Source: Notolepis coatsorum (Eukaryota; Chordata; Actinopteri; Aulopiformes; Paralepididae). From it: a DNA stretch of 64,000 bases. Shown here piece after piece: positions 1-10,165 of the stretch. The DNA is taken from positions 99,011,674 through 99,075,673 of the forward strand of contig OZ020598.1 of assembly GCA_963971535.1 (NCBI GenBank), given 5' to 3'. The stretch's first letter is position 1; the number at the start of each line of letters is the position of its first letter. Under the pieces are notes generated by a model. It worked only from the letters and a program-made list of their open reading frames with translations. It was not told where the DNA came from and searched no databases. A program made the translations under genes and the position numbers.

Positions 1-66
1 CACACCACTGGACACACGGAGAGATACCTGGACACACACACACGCGCGCGCGCACACGCACACACG
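1..66. repeat. Imperfect CA-rich simple repeat
   Basis: Interrupted CA/CG dinucleotide runs at the left window edge. Nothing coding is visible here. Confidence 0.7.
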
Positions 67-78
67 GAGTACGGTAAG

Positions 79-262
79 ATTGGCTGTACTGTGTAGGAAG
101 TGCTCCCCTAGCTTCAATCTCATTGGCTGTACTATGTAGATAGGAAGTGTTCCCCTAGCTTTAATCTCATTGGCTGTACTATGTATATAGGAAGTGCTCC
201 CCTAGCTTCAATCTCATTGGCTGTACTATGTAGATAGGAAGTGCTCCTCTAGCTTTAATCTC
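79..262 (+). repeat. 47-bp minisatellite, 4 copies
   Basis: Four head-to-tail copies of a 47-bp unit beginning ATTGGCTGTACTATGTAGAT; unit starts are at about 79, 122, 169 and 216. The first copy is slightly shorter and copies differ by a few substitutions. The stretch from 263 to 420 has no recognisable feature. Confidence 0.9.
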
Positions 263-420
263 AGGTTGGATTGTTTTTCATGACAAGTTAATGGAACCAT
301 GTATAGCGACCATCTTCAGTGTGCCAATGGAGTACTGTGATGACGTATACAAACCTACCTTGTAGCCGTTAGAGTTCCCAGCATGCAGCATCAAACCTGA
401 AATCATGTAGCTGGTTACTA

Positions 421-455
421 TAGGGCTGGGCAATATGGCCAAAATATCATATCAC
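421..455 (+). mobile_element. Fragment of a hAT MITE terminus
   Basis: Starts TAGGGCTGGGCAATATGGCC, which resembles the terminal inverted repeat of the complete hAT MITE at 40079-40761. The element is broken after about 35 bp, where LINE tail sequence begins. Confidence 0.6.
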
Positions 456-640
456 ATTTACATATAGGCTTACAATTAGTCATTTAGCTGACGCTTTTAT
501 CCAAAGCGACTTTCAAATTGTGTACAACAAGTCAGCAGGAGGGGAATACCTCTGGCAGCAATGGGCAAGTGGTATTGTTCCTCATACAGTGTCAAACCTG
601 AGTGCTACACTCTGAGTGCATAGTTGCATAGTAGCATAGT
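456..640 (-). mobile_element. L2/Maui-type LINE 3' tail
   Basis: Reverse complement of the tail of the L2 element at 13006-14936: the shared block reads CATTTAGCTGACGC followed by a TCCAAAGCGACTT motif. On the minus strand this is the usual end of fish L2 elements (AAGTCGCTTTGGATAAAGCG, then an AAATGTAAATG tail). Only the extreme 3' end is present. Confidence 0.8.
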
Positions 641-689
641 AGGCAGTAGTATAGGTATAGTAGCAATAGGGTTGTAGCTAATGTTTAGT

Positions 690-870
690 GCTTAGTGTTT
701 TCCACCACTCCACGGTACCAGCTCAGTTCAACTCGACTCGCCTTTGGTACCAGCCAGTACTTTGTTTTCCACTGCAGATAGTACCCCCCTGTACTGCATC
801 AAAGGTACAGTGCTCGTACCCTATGGTACCACTGGAGCGACAAAGCCTATGTACCTTTAGGTCCATTCCT
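690..870. mobile_element. GGTACC-rich DNA-transposon-like fragment
   Basis: Contains repeated GGTACC palindromes and the phrase GTTTTCCACTGCA typical of termini of non-autonomous fish DNA transposons. I could not define both ends or a TSD, so the superfamily is left open. The short open frame here is not a credible gene. Confidence 0.35.
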
Positions 871-1035
871 GTACTTTGATTTCTGTGTGGTATGGTAGTT
901 TTGGTGAGAGGGTTAGGGTTAAGATACCTGGTATGGTGGTCTTGGTGAGAGGACGTACGAAGAAACCCTGGATGGGGTACTGCAGAGGAGAGTTGGCTGG
1001 AGAAAACAGAAGGGTGTCCAAATCAGACCTGGTCC

Positions 1036-1038
<3 letters not shown>

Positions 1039-1091
<53 letters not shown>

Positions 1092-1605
1092 GGGAAGAGA
1101 GAGTGAAGTAGGAGAGAGAGTGAAGGAGGAGAGGGTGAAGGATGAGAGAGAGTGAAGGAGGAGAGAGAGTGAAGGAGGAGAGAGAGTGAAGGAGGAGTGA
1201 GAGTGAAGGAGGAGAGAGAGAGAAGGAAGAGAGAGTGAAGGAGGAGATAGAAGGAAGAGAGAGAGTGAAGTAGGAGAGAGAGTGAAGGAGGAGAGAGAGA
1301 TAGAAGGAGGAAAGAGAGTGAAGGAAGAGAGAGAGAAGGAGGAGAGAGAGTGAAGGAGGAGAGATAGAGTGAAGGAGGAGAGAGAGTGAAGGAGGAGTGA
1401 GAGTGAAGGAGGAGAGAGAGAAGGAAGAGAGAGTGAAGGAGGAGGAGAGAGAAGGAAGAGAGAGTGAAGTAGGAGAGAGAGTGAAGTAGGAGAGAGAGTG
1501 AAGGAGGAGAGAGAGAGTGAAGGAGGAGAGAGAGTGAAGGAGGAGAGAGAGTGAAGGATGTGAGAGAGTGAAGGAGGAGAGAGAGTGAAGGAGGAGAACG
1601 GGGAG
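1039..1605 (+). repeat. (GA)n microsatellite grading into purine minisatellite
   Basis: A perfect (GA)n run from 1039 to about 1088 continues into roughly 500 bp of GTGAAGGAGGAGAGAGA variants with units of about 15-20 bp. The strand is almost pure purine. The long minus-strand frames rich in Ser, Leu and Pro across it are translations of the repeat, not genes. Confidence 0.95.
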
Positions 1606-1726
1606 AGAAAGAGGGTAAAGGAGAAAGGAAAATATGATAGATCAAGCTGTGCCACATCATTAAAAATGTACAGCAATTATATTATTTTATCATGTAATAT
1701 AAAATAAATATGAATGTAGTATTAAA

Positions 1727-1982
1727 GGCACTACTAGGTGGATTCAATTTATTGTAGCTACGGTGCAATGCTGGAGACGGTTGGCCAGCCACTCCCTCCA
1801 TTCCACCATGCTTTGCGGTTACAGCTAAATGTGTGATTCTGGTTGTTTTCTAAGATGGCAGGTGGTCGCTCTGTGTTGCAAATGTTATAGTTGTGTGGTT
1901 TATTGTTTCTTTCCATGTAAACAAACTATTTGGCTCATGAGTTCAGATAATACTTGAAATACTTAATACATAAAAAAAATAC
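1727..1982. other. Unannotated interval
   Basis: Unique-looking AT-rich sequence with no open frame, repeat or RNA gene that I can support. It would be intronic on the minus strand if the exon at 1983-2129 is real. Confidence 0.4.
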
Positions 1983-2129
1983 CTAATCATGTACTTCTTG
2001 TATTCCTCAGCTCTGCGGCGTAGAGTGTCGTTGTATTGATCTCTGGGTATGTGGTCGTGCAGGTTGATGGCACCTTTACCACACGTACAACCTGGAGCGG
2101 GACTGGACTTGTTTGGAAACAGCATCACG
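1983..2129 (-). CDS. Candidate internal exon of an unrecognised host gene
   Basis: On the minus strand a 147-bp open block is bracketed by splice-like signals. A CAG acceptor directly follows a long TG-repeat tract, and the block ends at a GTATTT donor. The peptide includes GCTCGKGAINLHDHIPRDQY followed by NDTLRRRAEEYKKY, which is charged, non-repetitive and looks like real protein rather than repeat translation. Exon phase would be one nucleotide in and two out. I do not recognise the family. No neighbouring exons are visible in the window, so it may be a lone exon with large introns or a chance open frame. The (CA)n array on the plus strand would serve as the pyrimidine-rich acceptor region of this exon. 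Confidence 0.45.
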
Positions 2130-2155
2130 CTGCACACACACACGCACACGCACAC

Positions 2156-2246
<91 letters not shown>
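2130..2246 (+). repeat. (CA)n microsatellite
   Basis: About 115 bp of nearly pure CA repeat. The apparent Cys/Val and Thr/His frames on either strand are repeat translations. From 2247 to 2674 I see only AT-rich sequence and a C homopolymer near 2496. Confidence 0.98.
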
Positions 2247-2248
<2 letters not shown>

Positions 2249-2674
2249 AATACATAATAATAATCAACATTATTTTGAGGCCTCTTTGGAAAACAGCCAG
2301 CCGCTAGGCAGTGGTGGTTATTTAGTTTTTTCCCCCCATTTATTGTATCCTGGTGTTTTCTATAGCTTTTATTTGTATTTATTTCAGTGTTCTTCTGTTT
2401 TCCCCAGCCCTATCTCATCTCTCTGCGATTCCAGTGGTTAGGTTACCCCTTAAGATTCCCCTCTTTTGTGTGTGTGTCTGCGTGCCTGTCCTATACCCCC
2501 CCCCCCCCCCATCCTGACTAAGACAATGGAGATGCTCACTGTTTGCCAGACAGAACCCTGCCCTAGTGGAGACAAGGCATTACATACTGTACCACACCAC
2601 AGCATCATCCATTCTACTGCCTGAGGATCCAATTCAGGTGGTGAAACAGGCGTTAACTTAGGTGTGAGTTTATG

Positions 2675-3115
2675 AATGAATGAATGACTTTTATTTATAT
2701 AGCACCCTTCACAGCACGAATGCACAGGGTGCTTTACCCTACAGCTTATATAAAAAAAAAAAAAAAAATCAGAAATAAATGACAACAACAACGACAGACA
2801 ACAGTTAAAAAACAGTGAAAACAGATACAAAAGTAGAATAAAATAATTTGGATAAAATCATTAGTCACTAATTAAAAAACAAAACTATAGGAACAGTGAG
2901 GACAAGAAAAAGTGCCTATGTATGACCAAAGGCCTGTCTGAACAAATGTGGTTTTAGTTGGTTTTTAAAAGAGTTTTCAGAGGGGGCAGTTCGCAGGTCC
3001 AGGGGGAGAGCGTTCCAGAGCCTTGGTGCTGTCACCTCGAAGGCTCGATCACCCCTTGTTTTCAGCCTGGACCTGGGGACCACCAGTTTACACCAAGGAG
3101 CTGCTAGTGTGAGGT
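2675..3115 (-). mobile_element. L2-type LINE 3' end
   Basis: Begins on the plus strand with a GAATGAATGACTTTTATTTA tail, the minus-strand 3' terminus, and runs back into a decayed ORF2 C-terminus. The stretch around 2985-3090 encodes on the minus strand the conserved block that includes PRSRLKTKGDRAFEV. It is a second copy of the 3' end of the L2 at 32828-33497. The 5' side is truncated near 3115. Confidence 0.8.
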
Positions 3116-3209
3116 TTCACGCTCATTACATGTGCACAAAACACACGCGCACATGCATACAATACTGTATGTTGGACACTAGAGGGTGAAATTCTTTTTC
3201 TGCTGCCAA

Positions 3210-3399
3210 GATTTGAGACCGTTTGCTGTGGTAGAGGGACAAGGCTTTACGGAGGTTGCCCAGGTGCGGCTTGACATTGGATCCAGGTTCGGAGGCAATG
3301 TGCAGGTGGAAGACATACTGCCGTCTGCACGCAGTCTATCGCCATGTGGATGGAGAGTATGAGAAAGTAAAACAACGTGTTATGGAGGAGCTCCGTCAG
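3210..3399 (+). pseudogene. hAT transposase-derived exon 1 (frameshifted)
   Basis: The frame from 3210 reads DLRPFAVVEGQGFTEV then LPSARS, the layout of the RPFSVVEDxGF block in the catalytic region of hAT transposases of the ZBED group. Around 3330 the frame shifts by one and continues as YRHVDGEYEKVKQRVMEEL to a CAG/GTATGA donor at 3399/3400. The upstream CCAAG could be an acceptor. No zinc finger or C-terminal dimerisation domain is visible nearby, so this is an isolated, broken piece of a spliced transposase gene or a domesticated relative. Confidence 0.65.
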
Positions 3400-3584
3400 G
3401 TATGACAGCCAGACTATTGCCTATTTTGTAATGTTAATGTAACGATCTCATGCACTAAAATTGTTTTCTTTAAACTATCGCATTACGTTTTTAACCGCTT
3501 GATCTCTAACATTTAAAATTGGTAATCTATTTCACATGTAAGATTGAGATCTGATAACAATTAATAGGATGTTGTATCCCTTAG

Positions 3585-3767
3585 AGCAAAGGGTATGCTG
3601 TGACCAAAGTCCTTTGGGTGGAAGAGAGGACAAACACTCACTACATCACTCTAACAGTCCATTACATCCATGACTGGAACATGGTGACTCGGGTCCTGGC
3701 CACAAGAGAGATGGTGGTTGTCAAGTCCAACGACTACATCAAGAGGACTGTTGAGGAAATCCTTCAG
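3585..3767 (+). CDS. hAT transposase-derived exon 2
   Basis: Lies 185 bp downstream of the first piece. It follows a TCCCTTAG acceptor and ends at a CAG/GTATCT donor; its 61 codons are open. The peptide includes YAVTKVLWVEERTNTHYITL and VHYIHDWNMVTRVLATREM, matching the hAT core in which a DMWT-like motif is followed by a Y(I/L)T(L/V)TAHYI stretch. Known hAT transposases have the catalytic Asp just before MW(T/S); here the equivalent is KVLWVEE, so that aspartate appears to be lost. Two donors and one acceptor in register argue for a genuine spliced relic. Confidence 0.65.
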
Positions 3768-3959
3768 GTATCTCTCTTTCTCTCTTGGTATCCTCCTGTG
3801 CTGGTGCATTATGCATAAGCATGCACATGTTCTTGTCCATATAGTGCCTAATTTATTGTAAAGTGCTGTGACATCTGGGTGAAAAATTTAGGATTTTGGG
3901 TACAATTAAATATCTATAGCAGTCAGATTTGTAATTTATTTTATCCAACGTAGGAATTT

Positions 3960-4588
3960 GGCATTCAGTTTGACTCCCACTGCTGAGCTAGCCTTCCTCG
4001 CCATCTTGTTCAGTTTGACTCCACTACAGAGCTAGCCTTCCTCACCAGCTTGTTCAGTTTGACTCCACTATGGAGCTAGCCTTCTTCACCAGCTTGTTCA
4101 GTTTGACTCCACTATGGAGCTAGCCTTCTTCACCAGCTTGTTCAGTTTGACTCCACTATGGAGCTAGCCTTCTTCACCAGCTTGTTCAGTTTGACTCCAC
4201 TATGAAGCTAGCCTTCCTCACCAGCTTGTTCAGTTTGACCTCACTATGGAGCTAGACTTCTTCATCAGCTTGTTCAGTTTGACTCCACTATGGAGCTAGC
4301 CTTCCTCACCAGCTTGTTCAGTTTGATTCCACTACAGAGCTAGCCTTCCTCACCAGCTTGTTCAGTTTGACTCCACTATGGAGATAACCTTCCTCACCAG
4401 CTTTTTTTAGTTTGACTTCACTATGGAGCTAGCCTTCCTCACCAGCTTGTTCAGTTTGACGCCACTATGGAGCTAGCCTTCCTCACCAGCTTTTTTAGTT
4501 TGACTTCACTATGGAGCTAGCCTTCCTCACCAGCTTGACTCCACTATGGAGCTAGCCTTCCTCACCAGCTTGTTCAGTTTGACTCCAC
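3960..4588 (+). repeat. 44-bp minisatellite, about 14 copies
   Basis: Tandem copies of a 44-bp unit containing TTTGACTCCACTATGGAGCT. Some copies are shortened (for example near 4530). It abuts the broken end of a LINE RT fragment at 4590, so it either captured or interrupted that LINE. Confidence 0.95.
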
Positions 4589-4589
4589 C

Positions 4590-4970
4590 TATTGTGGTTC
4601 ACTGTGTCGAATTCTCGCCGTAGATCGAGTAGCACCATACAACAGAGTTTCCCGTTGTCAACCTCTTTCCATATTTGTTCTGTTAAATATAATAAACATG
4701 TGTCGGTTGAGTACAATTTTGTAAAAGCTGATTGGAGTTTGTACATTAGATTGTTCCTATTTAAGTACTCGTTTAGTTGCTCAAATAATTACCTTCTCAA
4801 AAATCGTTGACAAAGAACCCAAAATTGACACCGGTCGACAATTACCAGGGTAATTTTTGGCTCCATTTTTTATACAGGGGGAGTATTTTTTAGGTCTTGG
4901 GGGAAAACAGCCTGTTCAATGGATAGGTTGAAGATGTGAGTGATGCTGGGAGCTATCTGCATACATTAAA
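4590..4970 (-). pseudogene. LINE reverse transcriptase fragment
   Basis: Minus-strand RT block, readable across small frameshifts: an ITHIFNLSIEQAVFP finger region (about 4925-4965), a CRPVSILGSL motif, STDTCLLYLTEQIWKEVDNG and VLLDLRREFDTVNHN. These correspond to RT motifs before the catalytic YADD box, which is missing because the fragment ends in the minisatellite. The closest relative in the window is LINE B (23280-26336), which shares STDTCLLYL and FDTVNH. Confidence 0.8.
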
Positions 4971-4974
4971 TGCA

Positions 4975-5134
4975 CTAGCAGTTGGTGCATAAAAACCGAG
5001 TAAAACCTAAAAGAATGACCAAATCAAGCACATCTTGACGGAGTCCACAGAGAGGCGGCAGAGCATTGCGGCACCATCTTGCTTGCTTTAGGGGTTTGAA
5101 GCCTGATTGAAATTCCTCCATGATATTGTTTTCT
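4975..5134 (-). pseudogene. Second RT scrap next to a TTAA element
   Basis: Minus-strand reading contains IMEEFQSGFKPL, an RT motif of L2-like LINEs. The rest is decayed. It is cut at 5134 by the insertion of the TTAA element at 5139. Confidence 0.5.
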
Positions 5135-5138
5135 TTAA

Positions 5139-6049
5139 CACTTTGAGTGCCAGGGACGTCATATCTCGTTTTATTAGCCCCCCCATTGAGTGCAGACGAC
5201 GACAATTATCGTTTTATTTTTTTTATTAGCGATCTGAATTCATATTTCAACCGAGTCTCCCGTTGGTACAGCAGCTCCTCCAGGAGCTCAGATGGGAAAA
5301 AAGTGCCCCCTATCGTCTATCCCTGTGTAACTGCAGGTCAGTCGATTAGACTGACCTGGGATCTGTAGATCTGTAGAGGTGGAGCCAACTGGCTCCATTG
5401 TGCTGGCGAGACGTCTGATCAAGAGGGATCTGATCGCGAGACGGAAATCAGCCTGGAATATATATTTACAGCAGCCAATAATCAATCAATAAGCGTGATC
5501 GATATTTGGAATGGCGATCAGGAATTGGAATAATCTTTTTGGATAACATCTGATCTCAGGTAAGGAATCTATTTGACCAGTCAGACCTGTTTTCACGGAG
5601 ATTTCAGCGTTTGCCATGTGTGATGTGGCTGTTTGGCTGTGATCGCTGATGAGGAAATAAGAGAACCAATTTTTCAGATCGCCTCTATAGCGTGCATACG
5701 TACACATATACTATCGATAATCTAGCGTTTATTTGAAAACGATTCATAAATAGGCCGAAAAATGACAATGTTTTTGTGTATTCTAGAATATTCCAGTAAA
5801 TGTCTTTTATCACGGAATCTTTATATTTTCCTTGAAAACGAGGGCTTTTCAAAATGCTATAAAACGAAAATGAACCGATAAAAAAACGTTTCGACAATGT
5901 TGACTGCAAACAAGTCATTGATAAGCGACGGGCAGATTAGACACATAGCCATAATTTAAAACATAGATTAGGCGTTTTTAACGCTAACATTGAAGTGGAT
6001 GATGGCATTCAACGGGGTAAAAAGGTAAACAAGGTAGGCACTGATAGTG
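5139..6049. mobile_element. piggyBac-like MITE, copy 1 (TTAA TSD)
   Basis: 911-bp element with 13-bp terminal inverted repeats, CACTTTGAGTGCC on the left and GGCACTGATAGTG on the right. It is flanked on both sides by TTAA (5135-5138 and 6050-6053). There is no transposase frame. Internal blocks (TTGGAATGGCGATCAGGAAT, ATAGCCATAATTTAAAACAT) recur in the copies at 24112, 35034 and 59367. TTAA target duplication is characteristic of piggyBac and Kolobok superfamilies; the assignment between them is inferred. Confidence 0.85.
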
Positions 6050-6053
6050 TTAA

Positions 6054-6826
6054 AGGCCCACTTAATTAACAAAAAAAATTAACAAACAATTAATTCAATG
6101 AAATATATGGGAAGAAAAATAGATAATTACAATGAGATTTAGACTCGTTTTCTTTTTTCCATTTGAGCAGGATGTTTGTGAATAAAAATCCATAATGTAC
6201 TGCATATGAAAGTAAAGCACCTTTCATACAAGAATTTCAGCTCAAAAGGTCTAGAACATTAAAATCTTTTATTTTTGTATTTACTTATAGACAATGTGCA
6301 TTTATATTATAATCATTGTCACATGAAAACATGTTTGCACCAGATTTAGCAGAAGCTCATTTCCATCTGTATAGTCTATACAGAAAACATGATAATCACA
6401 TAAGATAAGATTCCTTTATTGATCCCTCTTTCATATTAGGATCTAACATCTTAAAAAGGCATTTTTTGTTTACGGTTTGAGTGTCAATGATACACATAAA
6501 ATAGACATATAAAATCATGAAATTGGCCGATACACTTAAAATAGACATATCAACCTAGTTTTTTAGATGTTTACAATATGTTTTGATAAAAAAAAAAAAA
6601 AGTGCTCCACCACAGTATTTTAGAAGTTTAGTACGATCAGAGCCATAGGACTTTCTCATACGCCTTTTTTTCCCCCACCTGTTCTAAGGTACATTATACA
6701 ACAAGTACAGTTCTGAATTACTTTACAGAACAGTTCTGAGCTACATTACAGAACAACCTCTAGTTAAAGTTGTTTTTGTTTTTAGGCACAATACATAATA
6801 AGAAAGCCCAGAGCAGTACTTTGCTC
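6054..6826. other. AT-rich transposon debris
   Basis: No gene. It contains short LINE-tail scraps, for example ACCTTTCATACAAGAATTTC near 6220, which recurs near 8730, and AAGATTCCTTTATTGATCCC near 6410, a common fish LINE terminus on the minus strand. Confidence 0.5.
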
Positions 6827-6830
6827 TTAA

Positions 6831-7731
6831 CACATCCTGCGCCATAAATGTCGTACGACGGGTTTCAAGTTCATGCGAATTCTGCCAATCCACGGCGTAC
6901 GACGTTATTGAGATCATATTTCATATTTTCGCCATGTTATTCATATTTCCCTCACGGAGCCTGGTTTGATGCTGTGTGAGCCGGCACAACTCTGCAACGC
7001 TTCAATACTGCCCCCTGGTGGATGATCGGCGAAATGCGTCCTGCCACTCGCATATCGTTGCGGGACTGTATACACACATGTGTAGCGATTGCTGCCATAA
7101 CGCAATAATCGACATGATTTGGGCGTGTATTATTATTATACAAACCGGAAATCGATCGACTCGATCCCCATCAAATAACTGGGATCTTTTTGCTCCAGTC
7201 TCATCGCCCAACGGTAAGAGGAGGCTGACGTTACTTTCAGCCTGTTTGTTTATTATTATCCATGCAAACCGCTCTGATCAATATATCACCCATACTACAT
7301 AAAGCATTTAACGACGATCACGGAATTATAAACGACCCCCCCTCCCTCCGTTCATCCGTGCATGATCAGTCATAACGTTTAGGATCATGTACAGTTGAAA
7401 TTTTTTAAATAGCGTGGATCGGCAACAAACGGCATTTGATAATCTATATATACGTTTATGCCTATATCTCACGTTCTAGGAATTACTGCAGAAAACAATA
7501 AAAACATATTTATATTCTAGACGGTATTTTCGTATGAATGTATGCATGAAAAAGTAAAGCGTTCCTACATCCTGAACGATAGATAATCGATGTTGAATGG
7601 GCCATAGTAATGTCAATTTAGCAATACAATTTAAAAAGTTATAGCCCTGCAAAGAAGGTGAACATCTCCATAGGCTTACAGTACTGGCAGAGAATGGTAT
7701 AAGATGCTCGAAGTGCGTGGCAGGGAATGTG
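6831..7731. mobile_element. TTAA-flanked MITE of a second subfamily
   Basis: 901-bp element flanked by TTAA (6827-6830 and 7732-7735) with imperfect ends CACATCCTGCGCC and GGCAGGGAATGTG. The termini differ from the CACTTT... family, yet size, target site and overall layout match. It has no convincing coding sequence. Confidence 0.75.
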
Positions 7732-7799
7732 TTAATATTTTGAGTTTCATTACAAAGTTCAGTTACACACGGCAGGAACTATTCAAACAACTCAAAGGT

Positions 7800-8192
7800 A
7801 TTTGACAGTTCTATGGCAAATTAAAATCGAACTCACTCAACCTACTGTATGGAAGTGTGGGGTAACACATGAAAGTAACATAAAGCCATTATTTATATTA
7901 CATCAGAGAGCAGTAAGAATAGTTCACAATATAGATTCAAGAGAACATAAGAACAAATTATTTATTAAATCCAGATTACTGAAACTTAAAGAGTTAGCTG
8001 AAATACAGACTTTATTGTTTTGTTTTGGAGCAAATATACAGAGGTTGTTTGTTCCCTGTCCAGATGACAGTAGGAAATTCAAGATATTGTATGAGGTGTA
8101 TTTAAAGGGAGATTGAACAAATTCACTAGATTGAGCCATAACTGATTAATTCTCTCTATCTGGTCAAAGTGATCTCTACTCAGAAATATTGT
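7800..8192 (+). pseudogene. LINE ORF2 C-terminal fragment
   Basis: The frame ending at 8116 contains ESNIKPLFILHQRAVRIVHN, then LFIKSRLLKLKELAEIQTLL, the post-RT C-terminal region of fish LINE ORF2 proteins. The 3' part (about 8100-8192) recurs at 9232-9328, so two copies of the same LINE tail lie 1.1 kb apart. The RT core is absent. Confidence 0.7.
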
Positions 8193-8199
8193 TTTATTT

Positions 8200-9030
8200 A
8201 ATTGTTTTCATTTTTAGCAGGATGTATGTTAATACAAATCTATAATGTAATGTATATATGGTACATCTTTTTTTTTAATCATCCAGACCTTTACCAAAGT
8301 ATCTCAAAAGGAATATACCACAACTCTCAGGATTTAAATATAGGTAATAGATGAAGCGTTTGGGGGTATACTCACCAATCTACTACCAGACAGCAAGTAG
8401 AACATTTAACTTTCTGACAAATCAATTACTGATAAGCATTTGTTTCCAAACATTGGAAATATTTTCCCCTGTAGTATATTATAATATTTTTTTTTATTAA
8501 CACAGAATATAACATGATATGTGTCTTGTCGGCTTATAGTTATCAAAGATGCCAATAATTCTAAAACTATTGTACGATAACAGCAAAAGAGAAAACAACA
8601 GAGATATTTACGATACTTTTCTTTTTTAAATCATCACTTTCTGCCACTGAAGTATAATACTTAAGCAAATGTATAAATTCAGGTGACAAAGCACAACATT
8701 CAGCATATGAAGAGCACATTTGTACAACACCTTTCATACAAAAATTACAACTCAAAGTGCTTCACAGCAGTAAAACAGACAGCCATAACATTTGCCAGGC
8801 CACTGTAAACAACAAGAGTGGAATGGTAACTTTTCAGATAGCTTTTTAGCTACAAACAGACACCCAGTTATTTTCTAAGGACATAATTTGTCTACTTGTT
8901 TCTATTTATCTCCCAAACAACATAGTGCACCTTTGATGAACACTACCTCATTGAGTAAATACAGTACAAAGTGGTTTTGAATTACTCAGTGGACCAATAC
9001 AATACAAATCAATACTACAAACGTCTTTCT
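8200..9030. other. Unannotated AT-rich interval
   Basis: No supported gene. A LINE-tail scrap similar to that near 6220 lies at about 8720-8790. Its ACTCAAAGTGCTTCACAGCA block is typical of minus-strand 3' ends of fish LINEs. Confidence 0.4.
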
Positions 9031-9032
9031 CT

Positions 9033-9174
9033 GGTCTGCATCCCCTTAACAATTGTGTGTATTGAGCCGTACTGTATTGTACCCATTCTGCAATCTGTTA
9101 AATAAAGTTCATTCATTCATTCATTCATTCATTCATTCATTCATTCATTCATTCATTCATTCATTCATTCATTC
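9033..9174 (+). mobile_element. LINE B-type 3' terminus with (CATT)n tail
   Basis: The block CATCCCCTTAACAATTGTGT followed by AATAAAGTTC ends in about 68 bp of (CATT)n. The same terminus closes LINE B at 26258-26336 and recurs at 29430-29530, so this is a severely 5'-truncated insertion whose tail expanded. Confidence 0.8.
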
Positions 9175-9231
9175 ACAAGCAGGCAGTGATTCATCCCAGT
9201 ATAGTTAATTTTGTGTTGATATTGTATGATG

Positions 9232-9330
9232 TGTATTTAAAGGGAGATTGAACTAATTTACTAGATTGAGGTGTAACTGATTAATTATCTCTATCTGGTC
9301 AAAGTGATCTCTGCTCAGAAATATTGTGAG
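9232..9330 (+). mobile_element. Second copy of LINE tail seen at 8100-8192
   Basis: Nearly identical to 8096-8192, including TGATTAATT followed by CTCTATCTGGTCAAAGTGAT. The interval 9331-9660 has no other recognisable content. Confidence 0.75.
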
Positions 9331-9664
9331 TGGAAGATGCTAATTGATCATGGCGTGTAGCTTTATCCTACTTAGATTTTGAAGAACGGTAACAATGGAG
9401 TATCCTCATGCATTGCTCGTCTAGATCAGCTTCCCATTCCCTCTAGCCAGGTAACGGATTAACCAAAAAGTACAATCACAGCCACCTCCCTCCTTGTGTG
9501 TGTTGGTAGGAATGTCAGCCTTTGATGTGTATTCCCTGCCTCACCTTTCACACCTTAGTCTAGTCCTTTGGAAAACAGAAAGCTTTGTGCGATAGTTCAC
9601 TATTTAATCTGTAGTAAAGCAACTTAAAATAAATACAAGTGAGATCCAGAGTGGACTTTAAGAA

Positions 9665-9860
9665 ATTTGTTTATTTAGACTGAGACATTTTTTTTAAGTC
9701 TCTTGAATGGAAGGTTGGATATCGGCCTGTAGTTGGTCAGAACTTTTATGTCTAGTTTGGGTTTCTTTTGTAAGGGTTTTATAACGGCTGTTTTGAACGC
9801 ATCTGGGAAGATGCCTGTCAGAAGCGATGTATTACTTAACTTAACTTACTGCAGCTGTTG
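9665..9860 (-). pseudogene. L2-type RT fragment
   Basis: Minus-strand peptide contains FPDAFKTAVIKPLQKKPKLD and NYRPISNLPF, the RT finger and motif 1 of L2-like LINEs, with no downstream catalytic motifs. It parallels the L2 at 36016-36867, which has FKEAVLQPLLKKPNLD at the same place. Confidence 0.8.
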
Positions 9861-10041
9861 TGAAGTTTGGGAGACAGGTGTCTTCTCTGTCACGCCCTCT
9901 CTGAGACAGTCGTGGACCATCACATAGCCATAGTAGATGAATATACAGGACCAACACACCATCATGAGTACAATGAACACTGGTTTGCCAAGCCCCATCA
10001 TCTGGATAGAAGGAATATATACAGTATACAGTAGATATATT

Positions 10042-10090
10042 AGGGCTGTCGATTTTAACTAATTGTTTTCACATCATTTGCACTGAATCA
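10042..10090 (+). mobile_element. hAT MITE terminus fragment
   Basis: TAGGGCTGTCGATTTTAACT resembles the terminal repeat of the hAT MITE at 16373-16935. Only one end is present. Confidence 0.45.
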
Positions 10091-10165
10091 CATTATCCTT
10101 TTTGACCCCAACCGTCTCCCATAGCTTTGAGATCCATCCGGTGGTTGCTGTGGTTACATTATACC

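Noticed and set aside
857-1676. Long minus-strand frames of 217 and 267 codons rich in Ser, Leu and Pro
   Set aside because: They translate the purine minisatellite; open in several frames because of the repeat, with no domain.
1943-2307. Poly-Cys/Val and poly-His/Thr proteins over (CA)n tracts, also at 15807-16089, 28750-29322 and 54675-55136
   Set aside because: Pure dinucleotide repeat translated; no biological support.
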